Program-made: the position numbers and the translations under genes
Shown here: one piece after another, positions 1 through 10,047 of the stretch
How the letters are laid out: every line of letters starts with the position of its first letter
Position numbering within the stretch: the stretch's first letter is position 1
The notes under the pieces: generated by a model
The model's input: the letters and a program-made list of their open reading frames with translations, nothing else
The model's database searches: none
Told to the model about the DNA's origin: nothing
Assembly: GCA_965222485.1 (NCBI GenBank)
Contig: CBDCUC010000040.1
Location: 1-64,000 of the forward strand
Reading direction: 5' to 3'
DNA from: CBDCUC01 sp965222485
Lineage (GTDB): Bacteria; Pseudomonadota; Alphaproteobacteria; Rhizobiales; Hyphomicrobiaceae
DNA: 64,000 bases

Positions 1-3000
1 GAAGATACCAGCACGTCATTCAACCCGCTCTCCAACGACGGCGATCCGGATGGCGCTGTATTCCTGACCGACTTTACGCAACCTGCCTCAGGACTTCTTG
101 AACTGAACGTGGGCGAGGCAGGCTCGCTCACCACCGATTCAAATGGCACAACAGTAAACTTTAGCGGCACTTACACCAATCCTGTCGTGTTCGCATTTGT
201 GACCACGCAAAATGAGACAGCAGACGCCCCGGTGATCGCCAGGGTCTCCAATGTTACTGGAAATTCCTTCGACCTTGCGCTTGTCGAACCGAACTCGGGC
301 AACCGATTTGACACAACCGACGGCGTGCACGGCCTCGAAAGCGTAAGCTACGTCGTCCTGGAAGCCGGCGTCTGGACTTTGGAGGACGGCACCATCGTCG
401 AGGTTGGCACCCACTCCGTCGGATCGAATGCCAACAGCTTCACGGCAGTATCGTTCGACCATTCGTTTACCGCTTCCCCCGCCGTAATCTCCCAAGTGCA
501 GACCGACAACAACGGCATAGAGTTCAACAACGCGCGCCAGAGAGCCGTATCCGCGGGCGGTTATCAGGTGACGAACGAACCCGCTGACTATCAAAGCACC
601 GCAATCTCGACGCCCGAAACAATCGGATTCATTGCAATTGAAGCGGGCACTGGAACGTGGAGCGGGCTGGACTTTGAAGCCGGCGTCACATCGGATTCCG
701 TCAGGCACGGTGACACCAGCATCAACTTCACGAATGATCTCGGTACAAATGTCAACTTCTTGGGGCAGCTTGCTACGTTCGATGGCCCCGATAATGCTCA
801 TCTCGACGCAAGCTCGCTCAGCGGCACGGGTGTCAACGTCAGCATCCAGGAAGACCGCACTCGCGACAGCGAAAATCGTCACACCACCGAGCGGGCCAGC
901 TGGCTAACGATTGGCGGCAACGGAACGCTAACCGCAGTCGGCGGGACAAACTTCTCCATCGCGAGCAGCGACATCGACTTTGCATACACACCCGCGGACG
1001 ATGTTAACGGCGATCAAACCTTCACTTATACAATCACAGACGACGCCGGACTGGCAGACAGCGCCACTGTCACGTTGCGTGTCGCTCCCGTCGGTGACAC
1101 AGTGACGGACACACGAACCATCCTCGAAGACTCCGGCCCGACAGTCATTAATGTACTCAACAATGACAACTTTGAAGGCCCAGTAACGCTAACCAGCGTG
1201 TCAGCCCCGACAAACGGGACCGTCAGCTTTGATACTTCTGGCAACGTGACCTATACGCCGAACCCGGATTTCAATGGCGTTGAAACGCTGACCTACACGG
1301 TCGCTGAAAATGATCTGGGCATCACGGAAACGGGTACACTCGTCATCACGGTTACCCCTCTTAATGATCCCCCGACAGCAACGGACAACACAAACACGAC
1401 CGATGAGGACACGCCCGTTTCCGGCAACGTGATCACGGACAACTCCGGGCCCGGCATCGATGCCGATCCTGAAAACGACACGCTGACCGTAACCCAGATC
1501 GATGGCGCGGCCTACACACCAGGTACACCGGTCACGCTAGCCTCTGGCGCACAAGTGACGTTCCAACCAAACGGAACCTATACCTACAATCCCTACGGCC
1601 GGTTCGAAGCATTGAATGCTGGTGACAGCACGACCGACACATTCTCCTACCAGGTTTCTGACGGCAACGGCGGGTTCGACACTGCAACAGTTACGATCAC
1701 GATAACGGGTGTTAACGATATCCCCAGCTTGAGTGTCTCCTCACCAGCCGTCACCGAAGGCACCGATCCGCACGCTGTCTTCACCGTCACACTCTCCAAT
1801 CCATCATTTGAAGCGATCACCGTAAGCTTCAACCTCACGGACGGTACCGCAAGCGGCAGCGGCACGGACTATGGGCCCGCGCTTGAAGTCTCAACCGACG
1901 GTGGCGCCACCTGGATGGCAGCTACATCCGCAACGATACCTGCAGGCGCAACATCGCTGCTAGTGCGCACACCCATTTCGGATGATTCGATCGACGAACC
2001 CACTGAGACCTTCGACCTCACCGCGACCGTCACGGCGGGCACGACCACAAACGCCACTGCGTCTGGCACCGCTTCCATAAACGACGATGATGACGCACCC
2101 GCGATCTCGATCGACGATGTCACCGTCAATGAAGCAGCAGGCAGCGCGACATTTACCGTCACGCTGTCCAACCCATCCGCATCCACGGTCACGGTCACGG
2201 TCAATTACGATACCAACTCCGGTTCGGCCACCGAAGGCGCCGACTTCTCCGGCACCAACGGCACCTTGACCTTTGCGCCTGGCGTCACGACCCAGACAGT
2301 CACCGTGGCCATCACTGATGACGCCATATTTGAGAATTTGGAAAGCTTCAGCGTCGATCTCACCAATGTCTCCGCCTCCGCCACAATTACCGACAATCAA
2401 GGCATCGGCACCATTCGCGATGACGGCATCGGTCCAGGCGGCACCGACGATGACACTCCAACTCTGACCGTCTCCTCGCCGACCGTCACGGAAGGCACCG
2501 ACCCGCATGCCGTTTTCACCGTCGCGCTTTCCAATCCATCAACCCAACCCATCACGGCAAACCTCAACCTCACCGACGGCTCTGCAACAGCCTCCGACTA
2601 TGGGCCCGCGCTCGAGGTCTCAACAGATGGCGGAGCCACCTGGTCGGCGGCCACGTCGGCCACCATTCCCCCAGGCGCGACATCCATCCTGGCGCGCGTA
2701 CCGATCATCGACGACGCCATCGACGAACCAACCGAAAACTTTGATCTCACCGCAACAATTACAGCGGGCACAACGACGAATGTCACCGCATCAGGAACAG
2801 CATCAATCATCGACAACGATGCGACCCCTATCGCATCCGATGACACATTCATTGTTGCCGAGGATACGAGCCTGTCGATCGATGTACTTGGTAATGACAA
2901 CGACCCGGACAATGACCCGCTGACAGTGACAATGATCGACGGCCAAGCACCAACTATCGGCACACCGATCGCGCTAAGAGATGGAACAGGAACGGCTACG

Positions 3001-3981
3001 CTCAATGGCGATGGCACGATCACGTTCCAACCGGCGCGGGACTACAACGGCCCTGTCGCGTTTGACTACGAGATTTCTGATGGCGCCAACACCGCAACGG
3101 CAACAGTCACCGGCACGGTCACCCCGGTTGATGAGCCATCCGTGCCACCCGAGACTTCAGGCACCACATTCGAGCAGTTGCAGGAGCAGACCGAACATAT
3201 CGTTCCAACAGGAAACAGTTCGGAAACTTCCGATCCACTCACTGAGATTGGAGGCAATAACGCCATCGTGCTGGAAACCGTGGCGGCGATAGATCGCAGC
3301 GGTGTGGCCCCAGCCGATGTTGCACTAGATGGAATCGTCCTCGACACGGTCAACAACATCCATGATCTCGGCGCACTAGCGGAGCTACCAACCGACGACA
3401 GGCCGACGATGGGCCACATTCGCGATGTTGAAAAATTGCGCGCGTTGGCACAATCGGCACAGCGGGCATTTGGCGACAGATTCGGTCATTGGGATGGGCA
3501 AGCGCTTCGTGGGTTCTCATTGCACATCGACGTACCCGGTATAGCGGCGATGAATGATTCTTCCCGCACCGGGCAGATTGTCATCGACACGCTCATGCGG
3601 GATCATGTGTTGTTTATTGAAATCAAGAATGATTTGAGCGCCGACACGCATGGAAAGATCAGCGAACACCGGATACTGCAAGCCGATGGACGCCCGCTGC
3701 CGACTTGGGTTCACCACACCGCGTCCGGTACATTGTTGGCGGAAGTACCGGTTGACACGCAGAAGCTTGATCTGCACGTCATCGCATTGTTGGAGGATGG
3801 CTCATCCATCGAACAGAAAGTGGCAATTCAGACGATGTCCGGCGAGATCAAACCGCTTGCCATGAACGAGGACGGGCAGCGGGCGAGCAACTTCGATGCA
3901 CAATTAAACAGTGCAGTCGTAGGTGACATGGAAGAGATCCGCAAAATGGACGGCGCCATCACCAACAGTCAGCCAAAGTAA
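1..3981 (+). CDS. giant cadherin-like / Calx-beta surface or secreted protein, C-terminal part
   Basis: The frame is open from the first base (EDTSTSFNPLSNDGDPDG, a cadherin-like module start), so the gene begins left of the window; about 1326 residues are visible. Order seen: a region with two repeats of a PVVFAFVTTQNE / VISQVQT type (about 150-800), cadherin-like modules with the DGNGG / TYTVSD style (about 950-1710), three Calx-beta modules (about 1725-2095, 2098-2435, 2465-2820), another cadherin-like module (2830-3120), then a unique C-terminal region (3120-3978) without RTX nonapeptides. Calx-beta modules 1 and 3 are near-identical, which suggests recent internal duplication. Such proteins are usually exported by type I secretion and act as adhesins or matrix proteins. 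The TolC-type gene just downstream fits this, but the ABC transporter is not in view. Function is inferred from domain style. Confidence 0.85.
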   Translation, partial: EDTSTSFNPLSNDGDPDGAVFLTDFTQPASGLLELNVGEAGSLTTDSNGTTVNFSGTYTNPVVFAFVTTQNETADAPVIARVSNVTGNSFDLALVEPNSGNRFDTTDGVHGLESVSYVVLEAGVWTLEDGTIVEVGTHSVGSNANSFTAVSFDHSFTASPAVISQVQTDNNGIEFNNARQRAVSAGGYQVTNEPADYQSTAISTPETIGFIAIEAGTGTWSGLDFEAGVTSDSVRHGDTSINFTNDLGTNVNFLGQLATFDGPDNAHLDASSLSGTGVNVSIQEDRTRDSENRHTTERASWLTIGGNGTLTAVGGTNFSIASSDIDFAYTPADDVNGDQTFTYTITDDAGLADSATVTLRVAPVGDTVTDTRTILEDSGPTVINVLNNDNFEGPVTLTSVSAPTNGTVSFDTSGNVTYTPNPDFNGVETLTYTVAENDLGITETGTLVITVTPLNDPPTATDNTNTTDEDTPVSGNVITDNSGPGIDADPENDTLTVTQIDGAAYTPGTPVTLASGAQVTFQPNGTYTYNPYGRFEALNAGDSTTDTFSYQVSDGNGGFDTATVTITITGVNDIPSLSVSSPAVTEGTDPHAVFTVTLSNPSFEAITVSFNLTDGTASGSGTDYGPALEVSTDGGATWMAATSATIPAGATSLLVRTPISDDSIDEPTETFDLTATVTAGTTTNATASGTASINDDDDAPAISIDDVTVNEAAGSATFTVTLSNPSASTVTVTVNYDTNSGSATEGADFSGTNGTLTFAPGVTTQTVTVAITDDAIFENLESFSVDLTNVSASATITDNQGIGTIRDDGIGPGGTDDDTPTLTVSSPTVTEGTDPHAVFTVALSNPSTQPITANLNLTDGSATASDYGPALEVSTDGGATWSAATSATIPPGATSILARVPIIDDAIDEPTENFDLTATITAGTTTNVTASGTASIIDNDATPIASDDTFIVAEDTSLSIDVLGNDNDPDNDPLTVTMIDGQAPTIGTPIALRDGTGTATLNGDGTITFQPARDYNGPVAFDYEISDGANTATATVTGTVTPVDEPSVPPETSGTTFEQLQEQTEHIVPTGNSSETSDPLTEIGGNNAIVLETVAAIDRSGVAPADVALDGIVLDTVNNIHDLGALAELPTDDRPTMGHIRDVEKLRALAQSAQRAFGDRFGHWDGQALRGFSLHIDVPGIAAMNDSSRTGQIVIDTLMRDHVLFIEIKNDLSADTHGKISEHRILQADGRPLPTWVHHTASGTLLAEVPVDTQKLDLHVIALLEDGSSIEQKVAIQTMSGEIKPLAMNEDGQRASNFDAQLNSAVVGDMEEIRKMDGAITNSQPK
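1729..2820 (+). repeat. duplicated Calx-beta modules within the giant protein
   Basis: Positions about 1729-2082 and 2467-2808 encode nearly the same Calx-beta module. Both contain VTEGTDPHAVFTV, YGPALEVSTDGGATW, DEPTE and LTATxTAGTTTN in the same order. A third, more diverged Calx-beta module lies between them. The pattern points to module duplication within the gene. Confidence 0.8.
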
Positions 3982-4241
3982 AATCAAGACGCGAATTGCG
4001 AGCACCACAAATGGCAGAACGACACCAATGAAACAGACGCCACCTCTCTCAACGCTCAGCATGTGGCTAGGTGAACACAACGCTGAAGCCGACTTGGCAT
4101 TGAAAACGCCCGAAGCTCCAAAAAAGCATTGAAGCCAAGCCCACAAATCAGCTATCCACAAACAAATTACAACCTTGGATAGCGTCTAATATCCTATATT
4201 TCTTTATAGTTGTGCATCGTACTGTTGAATTGGAGACTTCG

Positions 4242-5735
4242 GTGCGCGCACTTCTACCTGCGCTGGTCGCGGCAGCTGCTGCCGGCTGCGCTATACATCC
4301 ACAAACTCTCAGTTTCACGGAGCTTGCCGACTTCGCGCAGGATAAGCATTGGCGCGTGACAATCGATCAGGAGCCGGTGAGTGGCGCCGTCGGCTTGTAT
4401 GAAGCAATGGCTCGGGCACTGAAGTACAACCTCGATCACCACGTAGAATTGATGGAAATTTCGCTGCGTCAAAGACAACTTGATCTGGCGCATTACTCCC
4501 TGCTGCCAAACGTTGTGTCGAACACAGGCTTTACCGAGCGCAACAATTATTCCGGTGGTCGCAGCGTGACGCTGTTGGGCGATCGCCAGCTCGGCGACAC
4601 GTCACTACGCGCCTCGACATCGACCGAGCTTGAAGTTGGCAACTCCGACCTCACCTTGAGCTGGCATATTCTGGATTTTGGTTTGTCGTACGTTCGCGCA
4701 CGCCAAGCTGCCGACCGCGTATTAATCGCAGACGAAACCAAACGCAAAGTCATAAACCGTATTTTGGAAGACGTACGCTCCGCATATTGGAAAGCGGTCA
4801 GTGCGCAGCGATTGTCGGCTCAACTTCGCCGGCTCAACACCCGTGTCGAACAGGCGCTCGCAGATTCGCGCGATCTATCGGAACAGTCCGAAACCTCACC
4901 CATGACCGCGCTAACCTACGAGCGTGAGCTCGTTGAAATCCGGCGCGAGATCCATGAGCTATTGAGCGAACTCACCGTTGCCAAGACCCAACTCGCCGCA
5001 CTGATAAACATAAAACCCGGCACACGATTCTGGGTCAGAGTTCCACACGATCATCGACAGCCGCGTTTACTCGACATGTCACCAGAAGAAATGGTCGAAA
5101 CAGCGCTCGTCTCGCGATCTGAGTTACGCGAAGTCGCTTACAAGACGCGCATCAATGCCAAGGAGGCGCGCGCCGCGATTTTAGAAATGCTGCCAGGTGT
5201 CTCCGCCGACCTGGCACCCAACTGGAACAGCAACGACTTTCTATTCAACCAGCACTGGGTGACGTGGGGTGCGAAGGCCAGCTGGAATCTCCTTAAAGTA
5301 TTCAACTACCCAGCGCGCAGAGCGGAGATCGAAGCCAAAGATGACTTGCTGGATGCGCGCGCGCTTGCCGTAACGATGGCGATCATGACCCAAGTGCACG
5401 TCAGCCGCGTGCGGCTCATCCATGCGCGGCGTAAATACCGCGTCGCCCAGGAATACCACGACGTACAATACCGCATTCTCGACCAAATAAGGACAGCGCT
5501 TGATGCTGGCAAGGTCAGCGAACAAACAGCCATACGCGAAGAGATGAACACGCTCGTATCACGCGTAAAACTGGATCTTGCCTTTGTCGAACTGCAAAAT
5601 GCTTTTGCAAATGTGCATGCCTCCATCGGGCTTGACCCCTACGATGGCTATTACGTTGAGGATGAAACGGTTCGCGGCCTGGCGGCCCAGCTAAAAACGC
5701 ATTGGCAGCAACTGGGCGACCGAAGCGCAAGCTGA
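4242..5735 (+). CDS. TolC family outer membrane efflux lipoprotein
   Basis: About 497 residues. The N-terminus MRALLPALVAAAAAGC looks like a lipoprotein signal with Cys16 as the lipidated residue. The rest has the long helical repeats of the outer membrane efflux protein family, such as LDLAHYSLLPNV, YWKAVSAQRL and a second matching half near ARAAILEMLPGVSADLAP. I chose the GTG at 4242 because GGAG sits about 7 bases upstream and it opens directly into the signal peptide; the longer GTG at 4212 has no such site. It lies 260 bases after the giant surface protein on the same strand, so it may be its outer membrane channel (inference). The upstream gap is AT-rich, with a possible -10 (TATATT) near 4194. 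Confidence 0.85.
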   Translation: MRALLPALVAAAAAGCAIHPQTLSFTELADFAQDKHWRVTIDQEPVSGAVGLYEAMARALKYNLDHHVELMEISLRQRQLDLAHYSLLPNVVSNTGFTERNNYSGGRSVTLLGDRQLGDTSLRASTSTELEVGNSDLTLSWHILDFGLSYVRARQAADRVLIADETKRKVINRILEDVRSAYWKAVSAQRLSAQLRRLNTRVEQALADSRDLSEQSETSPMTALTYERELVEIRREIHELLSELTVAKTQLAALINIKPGTRFWVRVPHDHRQPRLLDMSPEEMVETALVSRSELREVAYKTRINAKEARAAILEMLPGVSADLAPNWNSNDFLFNQHWVTWGAKASWNLLKVFNYPARRAEIEAKDDLLDARALAVTMAIMTQVHVSRVRLIHARRKYRVAQEYHDVQYRILDQIRTALDAGKVSEQTAIREEMNTLVSRVKLDLAFVELQNAFANVHASIGLDPYDGYYVEDETVRGLAAQLKTHWQQLGDRSAS

Positions 5736-5827
5736 ACCATGCAAAGTCCCAATGCTGACCAAACCAATCTGCAATAGCAGCATTCCATCCAAATCAGTCA
5801 GGTTGTACTTCGCAATCGGAGCCGCCA

Positions 5828-6727
5828 CTAAGCGACACCCTCTAGAGTATTGAGCGAGCGAACTGTGACCTCAACATCCATTCCGAGATAATCCGCAGAG
5901 TCGCCGATGAATGTGCCGGACACCGGAATGGCCTGAGCCGGTTCGCGGGCAACCGCAATCGGTACAAGGTTGTGACCACCCACACCGCCGTTCGTCGGGT
6001 CAAATTCAATCCACCCAGCACCTGGCAGGTAGACCTGCACCCAGGCGTGCGTCGCACCCGCGCCTGTAATATCTGTATCTCCGCCATCGATCGCAGGGTC
6101 ATACAGATAACCGCTGACAAATCGGGTAGCCAACCCGACACTTCGAACGGCCTCCATCATTAAGACGACGTAGTCGCGACATGTGCCAGAGGTCTTTTCC
6201 AGTGTCTCGATGGGCGTTTGAATACCGACCTCATGACGTTCTTCATAAGCAAACTCCTGTTGGATTGTTTGCGATAGTCTGCGCAGGAATGCTTCTGTGT
6301 TGCCGTCAACGTCCGGATGCTCGAGGACGCGCCGGGTCCACTCAATGACCAACCTGTCCGGATCGGAATAGTGTCGTTCAATCGTTCGACCAAGGTCGGG
6401 TATTTCGCTTAGCGGGTAACTGAAGGGAATTTTCTTGGCGTATGGTTCCACTCCAAACTCACTATTTACAGATGGGTATCGATCAATGATGATCTCTGAG
6501 GAAATACGCAAGCTGTCGGCAGGCGTTTCAAAGGACGTTATGGCAACCGAATTGCCAAAGACGTCGTAGAGCCAGCGCAGGCTCGCCTGCGGTTCAATTT
6601 CCAAGGTAGCATTCAATAGGCGCACGTCGTGGCTGTCACGCGGCCGAATCATCAGCCTGTGCTCGCCGAATTTTACCGGCTGTTTGTACTTGTAAGTCGT
6701 GACGTGCTTGACGCTTAGCCTCTGCAC
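5828..6727 (-). CDS. transglutaminase-like cysteine protease family protein
   Basis: 299 residues. The N-terminal third has the bacterial transglutaminase N-domain signature (VTTYKY, HRLMIRPRDSHD). The core carries the catalytic triad region: Cys183 in TSGTCRDYVVLMMEA, His in GATHAWVQVYLPG and Asp in WIEFDPTNG. Enzymes of this fold cut or transfer peptide amide bonds. It is the third gene of a minus-strand set with the ATP-grasp protein and the alpha-E protein; the gap to the alpha-E stop is about 70 bases. This trio is a recurring bacterial cluster predicted to make and process a peptide or amide-linked product, whose substrate is not settled. The end is convergent with the TolC gene. Confidence 0.9.
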   Translation of the reverse strand: MQRLSVKHVTTYKYKQPVKFGEHRLMIRPRDSHDVRLLNATLEIEPQASLRWLYDVFGNSVAITSFETPADSLRISSEIIIDRYPSVNSEFGVEPYAKKIPFSYPLSEIPDLGRTIERHYSDPDRLVIEWTRRVLEHPDVDGNTEAFLRRLSQTIQQEFAYEERHEVGIQTPIETLEKTSGTCRDYVVLMMEAVRSVGLATRFVSGYLYDPAIDGGDTDITGAGATHAWVQVYLPGAGWIEFDPTNGGVGGHNLVPIAVAREPAQAIPVSGTFIGDSADYLGMDVEVTVRSLNTLEGVA

Positions 6728-6798
6728 AACTGAAGTCCTTTAATAGTGCGGGCATGGGCCCGTTCGGTACGCGATATCGCCTGCAAATCAAGACCACG

Positions 6799-7740
6799 CT
6801 ATCCACCAGCAAAGTACCGATCGCCGATCGCACCAGATACCTTGGCCAAAGATGTCTGAAGGCCGTCGAGATAGGTGTGTAGGCTCCTGGATGTCAAGGC
6901 TTTACCCGGCCCGGTTTCGATCAGGAACTCCAGTTCTCGCCGGCTTGCTTCCAATTGCTCACCGCGACGAGCGCCGTGCCGTCGCTCGAGATCTCGAAGG
7001 TTGCTGGTCAGGCGGCTGACGCATAGCGCGACGGCTCTTGGGAACTCCTCATCGTACAGCAGGAAGCTCGCGATATTATGCGGTTTGGAAGCACCGGGGT
7101 GCCGGCTGCGATAGGCATGATATCCTGAGACCGAACGAAGCAGCACGTTCCAGTGAACCCACGCAATAACATCATCGTCGGCAGGGGTCAGCCGGTCATA
7201 GCCCATGTCTAGAATACGAGTGGTTTGGTCGGCGCGCTCCAGATATTTGCCAAGTTGATAGAAAGACGATCGTTCACCGCGCAGGAATGTTCCTTCCGCA
7301 ATTCCTTCGAAGCCTTGACAGCCTGCAACGATATCCCGTGCAATTCGAGAAATATTGGCCACTGAAACGTCTCTTGCTGGAACTTCAGCGACTCTTGCGT
7401 GAAAGATATTGATGTGGGCCCACATCTCGGTGCTGATGAGATGACGTACCGAGCGGGCATTTTCGCGAGCTGCACGCGTACAACTGATGATCGATGCTTG
7501 GTTGTCGCGATCCAGCAAGTAGAAGTTTAACACACCTTGCGTCGTTGGCTTGCCATGCATGTTTTCGTAGCGGGCACGATCGGCATAGAGTTCCAGAACC
7601 CGTGACCAGTTTGGTCCACTAGCATCGTCGCGCGCGTAGGTCTCATTTATATCTAGGATGCGCGCAAGGTTCTCTGCGCGTTCCAAATAGCGTCCGAGCC
7701 AAAAGATGTTTGAAGCAAAGCGTGCAACAAGACTAGACAA
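6799..7740 (-). CDS. alpha-E domain-containing protein
   Basis: About 313 residues from a TTG at 7740, which gives the usual family start MSSLVARFASNIFWLGRYLE. A longer reading frame opens at 7788 but would lie inside the ATP-grasp gene. With the TTG the two genes overlap by 8 bases, which fits translational coupling. The protein is all-helical with the repeated WLGRYLERAENLARIL and YQLGKYLERADQTTRILD motifs that define the alpha-E family (formerly DUF403). Its biochemical role is unknown; it nearly always sits beside a circularly permuted ATP-grasp enzyme and often a transglutaminase, as here. Confidence 0.9.
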   Translation of the reverse strand: MSSLVARFASNIFWLGRYLERAENLARILDINETYARDDASGPNWSRVLELYADRARYENMHGKPTTQGVLNFYLLDRDNQASIISCTRAARENARSVRHLISTEMWAHINIFHARVAEVPARDVSVANISRIARDIVAGCQGFEGIAEGTFLRGERSSFYQLGKYLERADQTTRILDMGYDRLTPADDDVIAWVHWNVLLRSVSGYHAYRSRHPGASKPHNIASFLLYDEEFPRAVALCVSRLTSNLRDLERRHGARRGEQLEASRRELEFLIETGPGKALTSRSLHTYLDGLQTSLAKVSGAIGDRYFAGG

Positions 7741-9199
7741 GAACCCAGGTATCCTTTGAACCACCGCCTTGCGATGAGTTGACGACAAGCGAACCGCGCT
7801 TGAGGGCGACGCGGGTTAATCCGCCTGGCAGAACCCAAGTTGACTCTCCCGTGAGTGCGAATGGGCGCAAATCAATGTGGCGTGGCTCGACGCCCTTGCC
7901 AACCAGCGTCGGCGCGACCGACAACTTCACCATCGGTTGGCTGATAAAGTTGTGCGGGTCGGCGATGATTTTGGCCCGCAGCTCCTTGAGTTCGCGTTTG
8001 CTCGCTCGGGGCCCTATCACCACGCCATAGCCACCCGATTCGCCAACCGGTTTGACGACCAAATTCTCCAGGTCATCAAGTGTCTTCTTCAATCCCTCTT
8101 CTTCGCGGCATATGTTGGTCGGGACATTTTCAATAATTGGATCTTGGTCAAGGTAATAACGCACGATCCGAGGCATATAGGCGTAAACCGCTTTGTCATC
8201 GGCAACCCCCGTGCCGACCGCATTGGCTAAGTTCACGTTTCCTTTGCGGTACGCGTTGAACAACCCGGGCACACCCAACATGCTATCCGGGTTAAAGACC
8301 TCGGGATCCAAAAAATCATCGTCTATCCGGCGGTAGATGACGTGGACACGCTCCCGCCCCGCCGTTGTACGCAAATAGACCTTATCATTTTCCACCAGCA
8401 GATCTTGGCCTTCGGCAAGCTGGGCGCCCATCTCACGGGCTAAAAACACGTGCTCAAAGTAGGCGGAGTTGAACACCCCGGGCGACAATAGCACGACGGA
8501 TGGATTCGCAATTCCGGTCGGCGCAACAGCCTGCATGGCACGCATGAGCTGTGCACCGTATTCGTCTACATCTGCGATCGGAATTCCGTCTGCAAGATCC
8601 GGGAATGCGCGCATCATGAGATGCCGGTTTTCTATGACGTACGACACGCCCGAAGGCGTTCTGGCGTTGTCTTCCAACACCCGGAATGCACCTTCATCGT
8701 CGCGAACGAGGTCCGTTCCGCAGATATGGACATAGGTCCCCTTCGGCACGTCGACGTCACACATTTCTTTCCGGTAGTTCTTATTGCCCGTGACGAGTTC
8801 CGCTGGAACAGTCCCGTCCTTTAGGATTTTTTGGTCATGATAAATGTCGTGCAGAAACAAATTGAGTGCAGCGACCCGCTGCTTCACGCCGCTTTCAATA
8901 GTATTCCAGTCGCTACGTGTAAGGATCCTTGGAATAACGTCGAATGGCAAGATCCGGTCGAAGGCGTCTCTTTCGGTATAAACCGTGAATGTGATGCCAA
9001 GGTTGAAGAGCTCCCTTTCAGCATCGCGAGCGCGCCGGCGCAAACCAGCCGAACCAAGACTATTCAGGCGACTTGAAATTTCGCTTAGTTGTTCAATACG
9101 GTCGCCACCCTGCAATTCACAGAACCAGCCATCAGGATCATAGTTCGCCAGTAGTCCAGCTTCATTGCCCTGTCTCTGACTTTGACTTTGAGGTGCCAT
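7733..9199 (-). CDS. circularly permuted ATP-grasp type 2 protein
   Basis: 488 residues, the normal length for the DUF404/DUF407 (CP_ATPgrasp_2) family. Recognisable blocks include GTDLVRDDEGAFRVLEDNAR, GVSYVIENRHLM, VIYRRIDDDFLDPE and NLVVKPVGESGGYGVVIGP, the last being nucleotide- and metal-binding parts of the ATP-grasp fold. Such enzymes join a carboxylate to an amine using ATP. It is the first gene of the alpha-E / transglutaminase set, so it probably forms an amide or peptide bond in the same pathway (inference from context). The ATG at 9199 follows AGGTCAT; an inverted repeat lies about 80-105 bases upstream. Confidence 0.9.
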   Translation of the reverse strand: MAPQSQSQRQGNEAGLLANYDPDGWFCELQGGDRIEQLSEISSRLNSLGSAGLRRRARDAERELFNLGITFTVYTERDAFDRILPFDVIPRILTRSDWNTIESGVKQRVAALNLFLHDIYHDQKILKDGTVPAELVTGNKNYRKEMCDVDVPKGTYVHICGTDLVRDDEGAFRVLEDNARTPSGVSYVIENRHLMMRAFPDLADGIPIADVDEYGAQLMRAMQAVAPTGIANPSVVLLSPGVFNSAYFEHVFLAREMGAQLAEGQDLLVENDKVYLRTTAGRERVHVIYRRIDDDFLDPEVFNPDSMLGVPGLFNAYRKGNVNLANAVGTGVADDKAVYAYMPRIVRYYLDQDPIIENVPTNICREEEGLKKTLDDLENLVVKPVGESGGYGVVIGPRASKRELKELRAKIIADPHNFISQPMVKLSVAPTLVGKGVEPRHIDLRPFALTGESTWVLPGGLTRVALKRGSLVVNSSQGGGSKDTWVLV

Positions 9200-9275
9200 A
9201 TATGACCTGCTGACGATTACGTACTGAAGCTCACGCTACCGGCTGCTGGACACAATAGCAAATGACACACCCCAC

Positions 9276-9304
9276 CCGAAAGCACGGGCCATGCCCGCTT
9301 CCGG
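9276..9304 (-). other. inverted repeat in the leader of the ATP-grasp operon
   Basis: The arms CGGGC and GCCCG (9285-9289 and 9293-9297) flank a 3-base loop, with a further interrupted stem outside them. It lies about 80-105 bases before the ATP-grasp start. It could fold in the leader RNA, but no U-run follows and no function can be assigned. Confidence 0.35.
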
Positions 9305-9563
9305 TGCGATTGCCGATCACCGTAGACACAACCGCTTATTCGATTGATATAATCCGAGCACAGAATTGACGAACCTGTTGAATGGGTCCAAACCGGCACC
9401 CTTCAATTAAAGTCGAAGCAAGATGTTGGTATGCGGTGCTAAGGCCGGTGCGTGACACATTGAGGTTTAACGCGCAAACGATTGCATCCCGGGAACCATT
9501 AGCAATTTCTGCAGGTCGATTGAACGAATGAGCCTCAGACGCATTTTTCCTATCAAAGCGTTG

Positions 9564-9586
9564 TGCCCCCTTTTTGCCCCCTACGG
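9564..9586. repeat. 23-bp island-flanking direct repeat, left copy
   Basis: Two GCCCCC blocks separated by five bases and followed by TACGG. It matches the copy at 12899-12921 at 21 of 23 positions and has the same orientation. Similar doubled G-run motifs occur near tRNA-linked integrase genes; that comparison is from memory. Confidence 0.75.
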
Positions 9587-10047
9587 GAATTTCACGAACT
9601 CGCAACGCTCATCTGCCGACTTTCGATAGATGCGTCGAACCGACAGCAAAGTAAGCTCAGACCTTCTGGAAGGTCGGCTATCCAGGAGCAGAACGGAAGC
9701 AATCATGCCGCGTCATAACCGACGTGAATGACCCACAAGAGACTTCCTGCGTCTTAAAGAAAACCGTGCACTGCGTAATCCAAGAACAGAACGCACGAAC
9801 TGGCCGTCGAGCATTTGTGCGGCCGGATCAAGGCCGCGCTTCAACCGATTTTCCGCGGTCGCAAGTAAAGCCTCCACCCCCAGATGCGTGCCCGTGCCGC
9901 CACAGGGACTTAAAAAAGGGCGGAAGACAACACTCACAATTCCGGAAATGGTTACTTCTTGGACAGGCTCAACGGTACAGTACCCTCAATCATGTATTTG
10001 GCGGTCTCGGTATGAGCAGGCCGCCCTGGTTTTTGTGGCGGTAGTTC

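Larger units (their letters stand above)
9200..10047. other. 848-base gap without a convincing gene
   Basis: It holds the leader of the ATP-grasp operon, one copy of the 23-bp island repeat (9564-9586), a small perfect palindrome (9974-9984) and a weak hairpin (10000-10025) followed by TTTTT just before the beta-barrel gene. A minus-strand frame of 89 codons (9336-9605) runs through the repeat; its product matches nothing I recognise and is not called. Confidence 0.5.

Noticed and set aside
139..882. 247-codon minus-strand frame in the giant surface protein
   Set aside because: Shadow of the plus-strand gene, whose modules are recognisable.
9336..9605. 89-codon minus-strand frame through the left island repeat
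   Set aside because: No recognisable family, no clear ribosome site, and the repeat it crosses is conserved at DNA level and not in this frame. It could still be a relic.
10000..10033. Terminator-like hairpin before the barrel gene
   Set aside because: GGCGG/CCGCC has a 16-base loop and the T-run starts several bases later; too weak to call.
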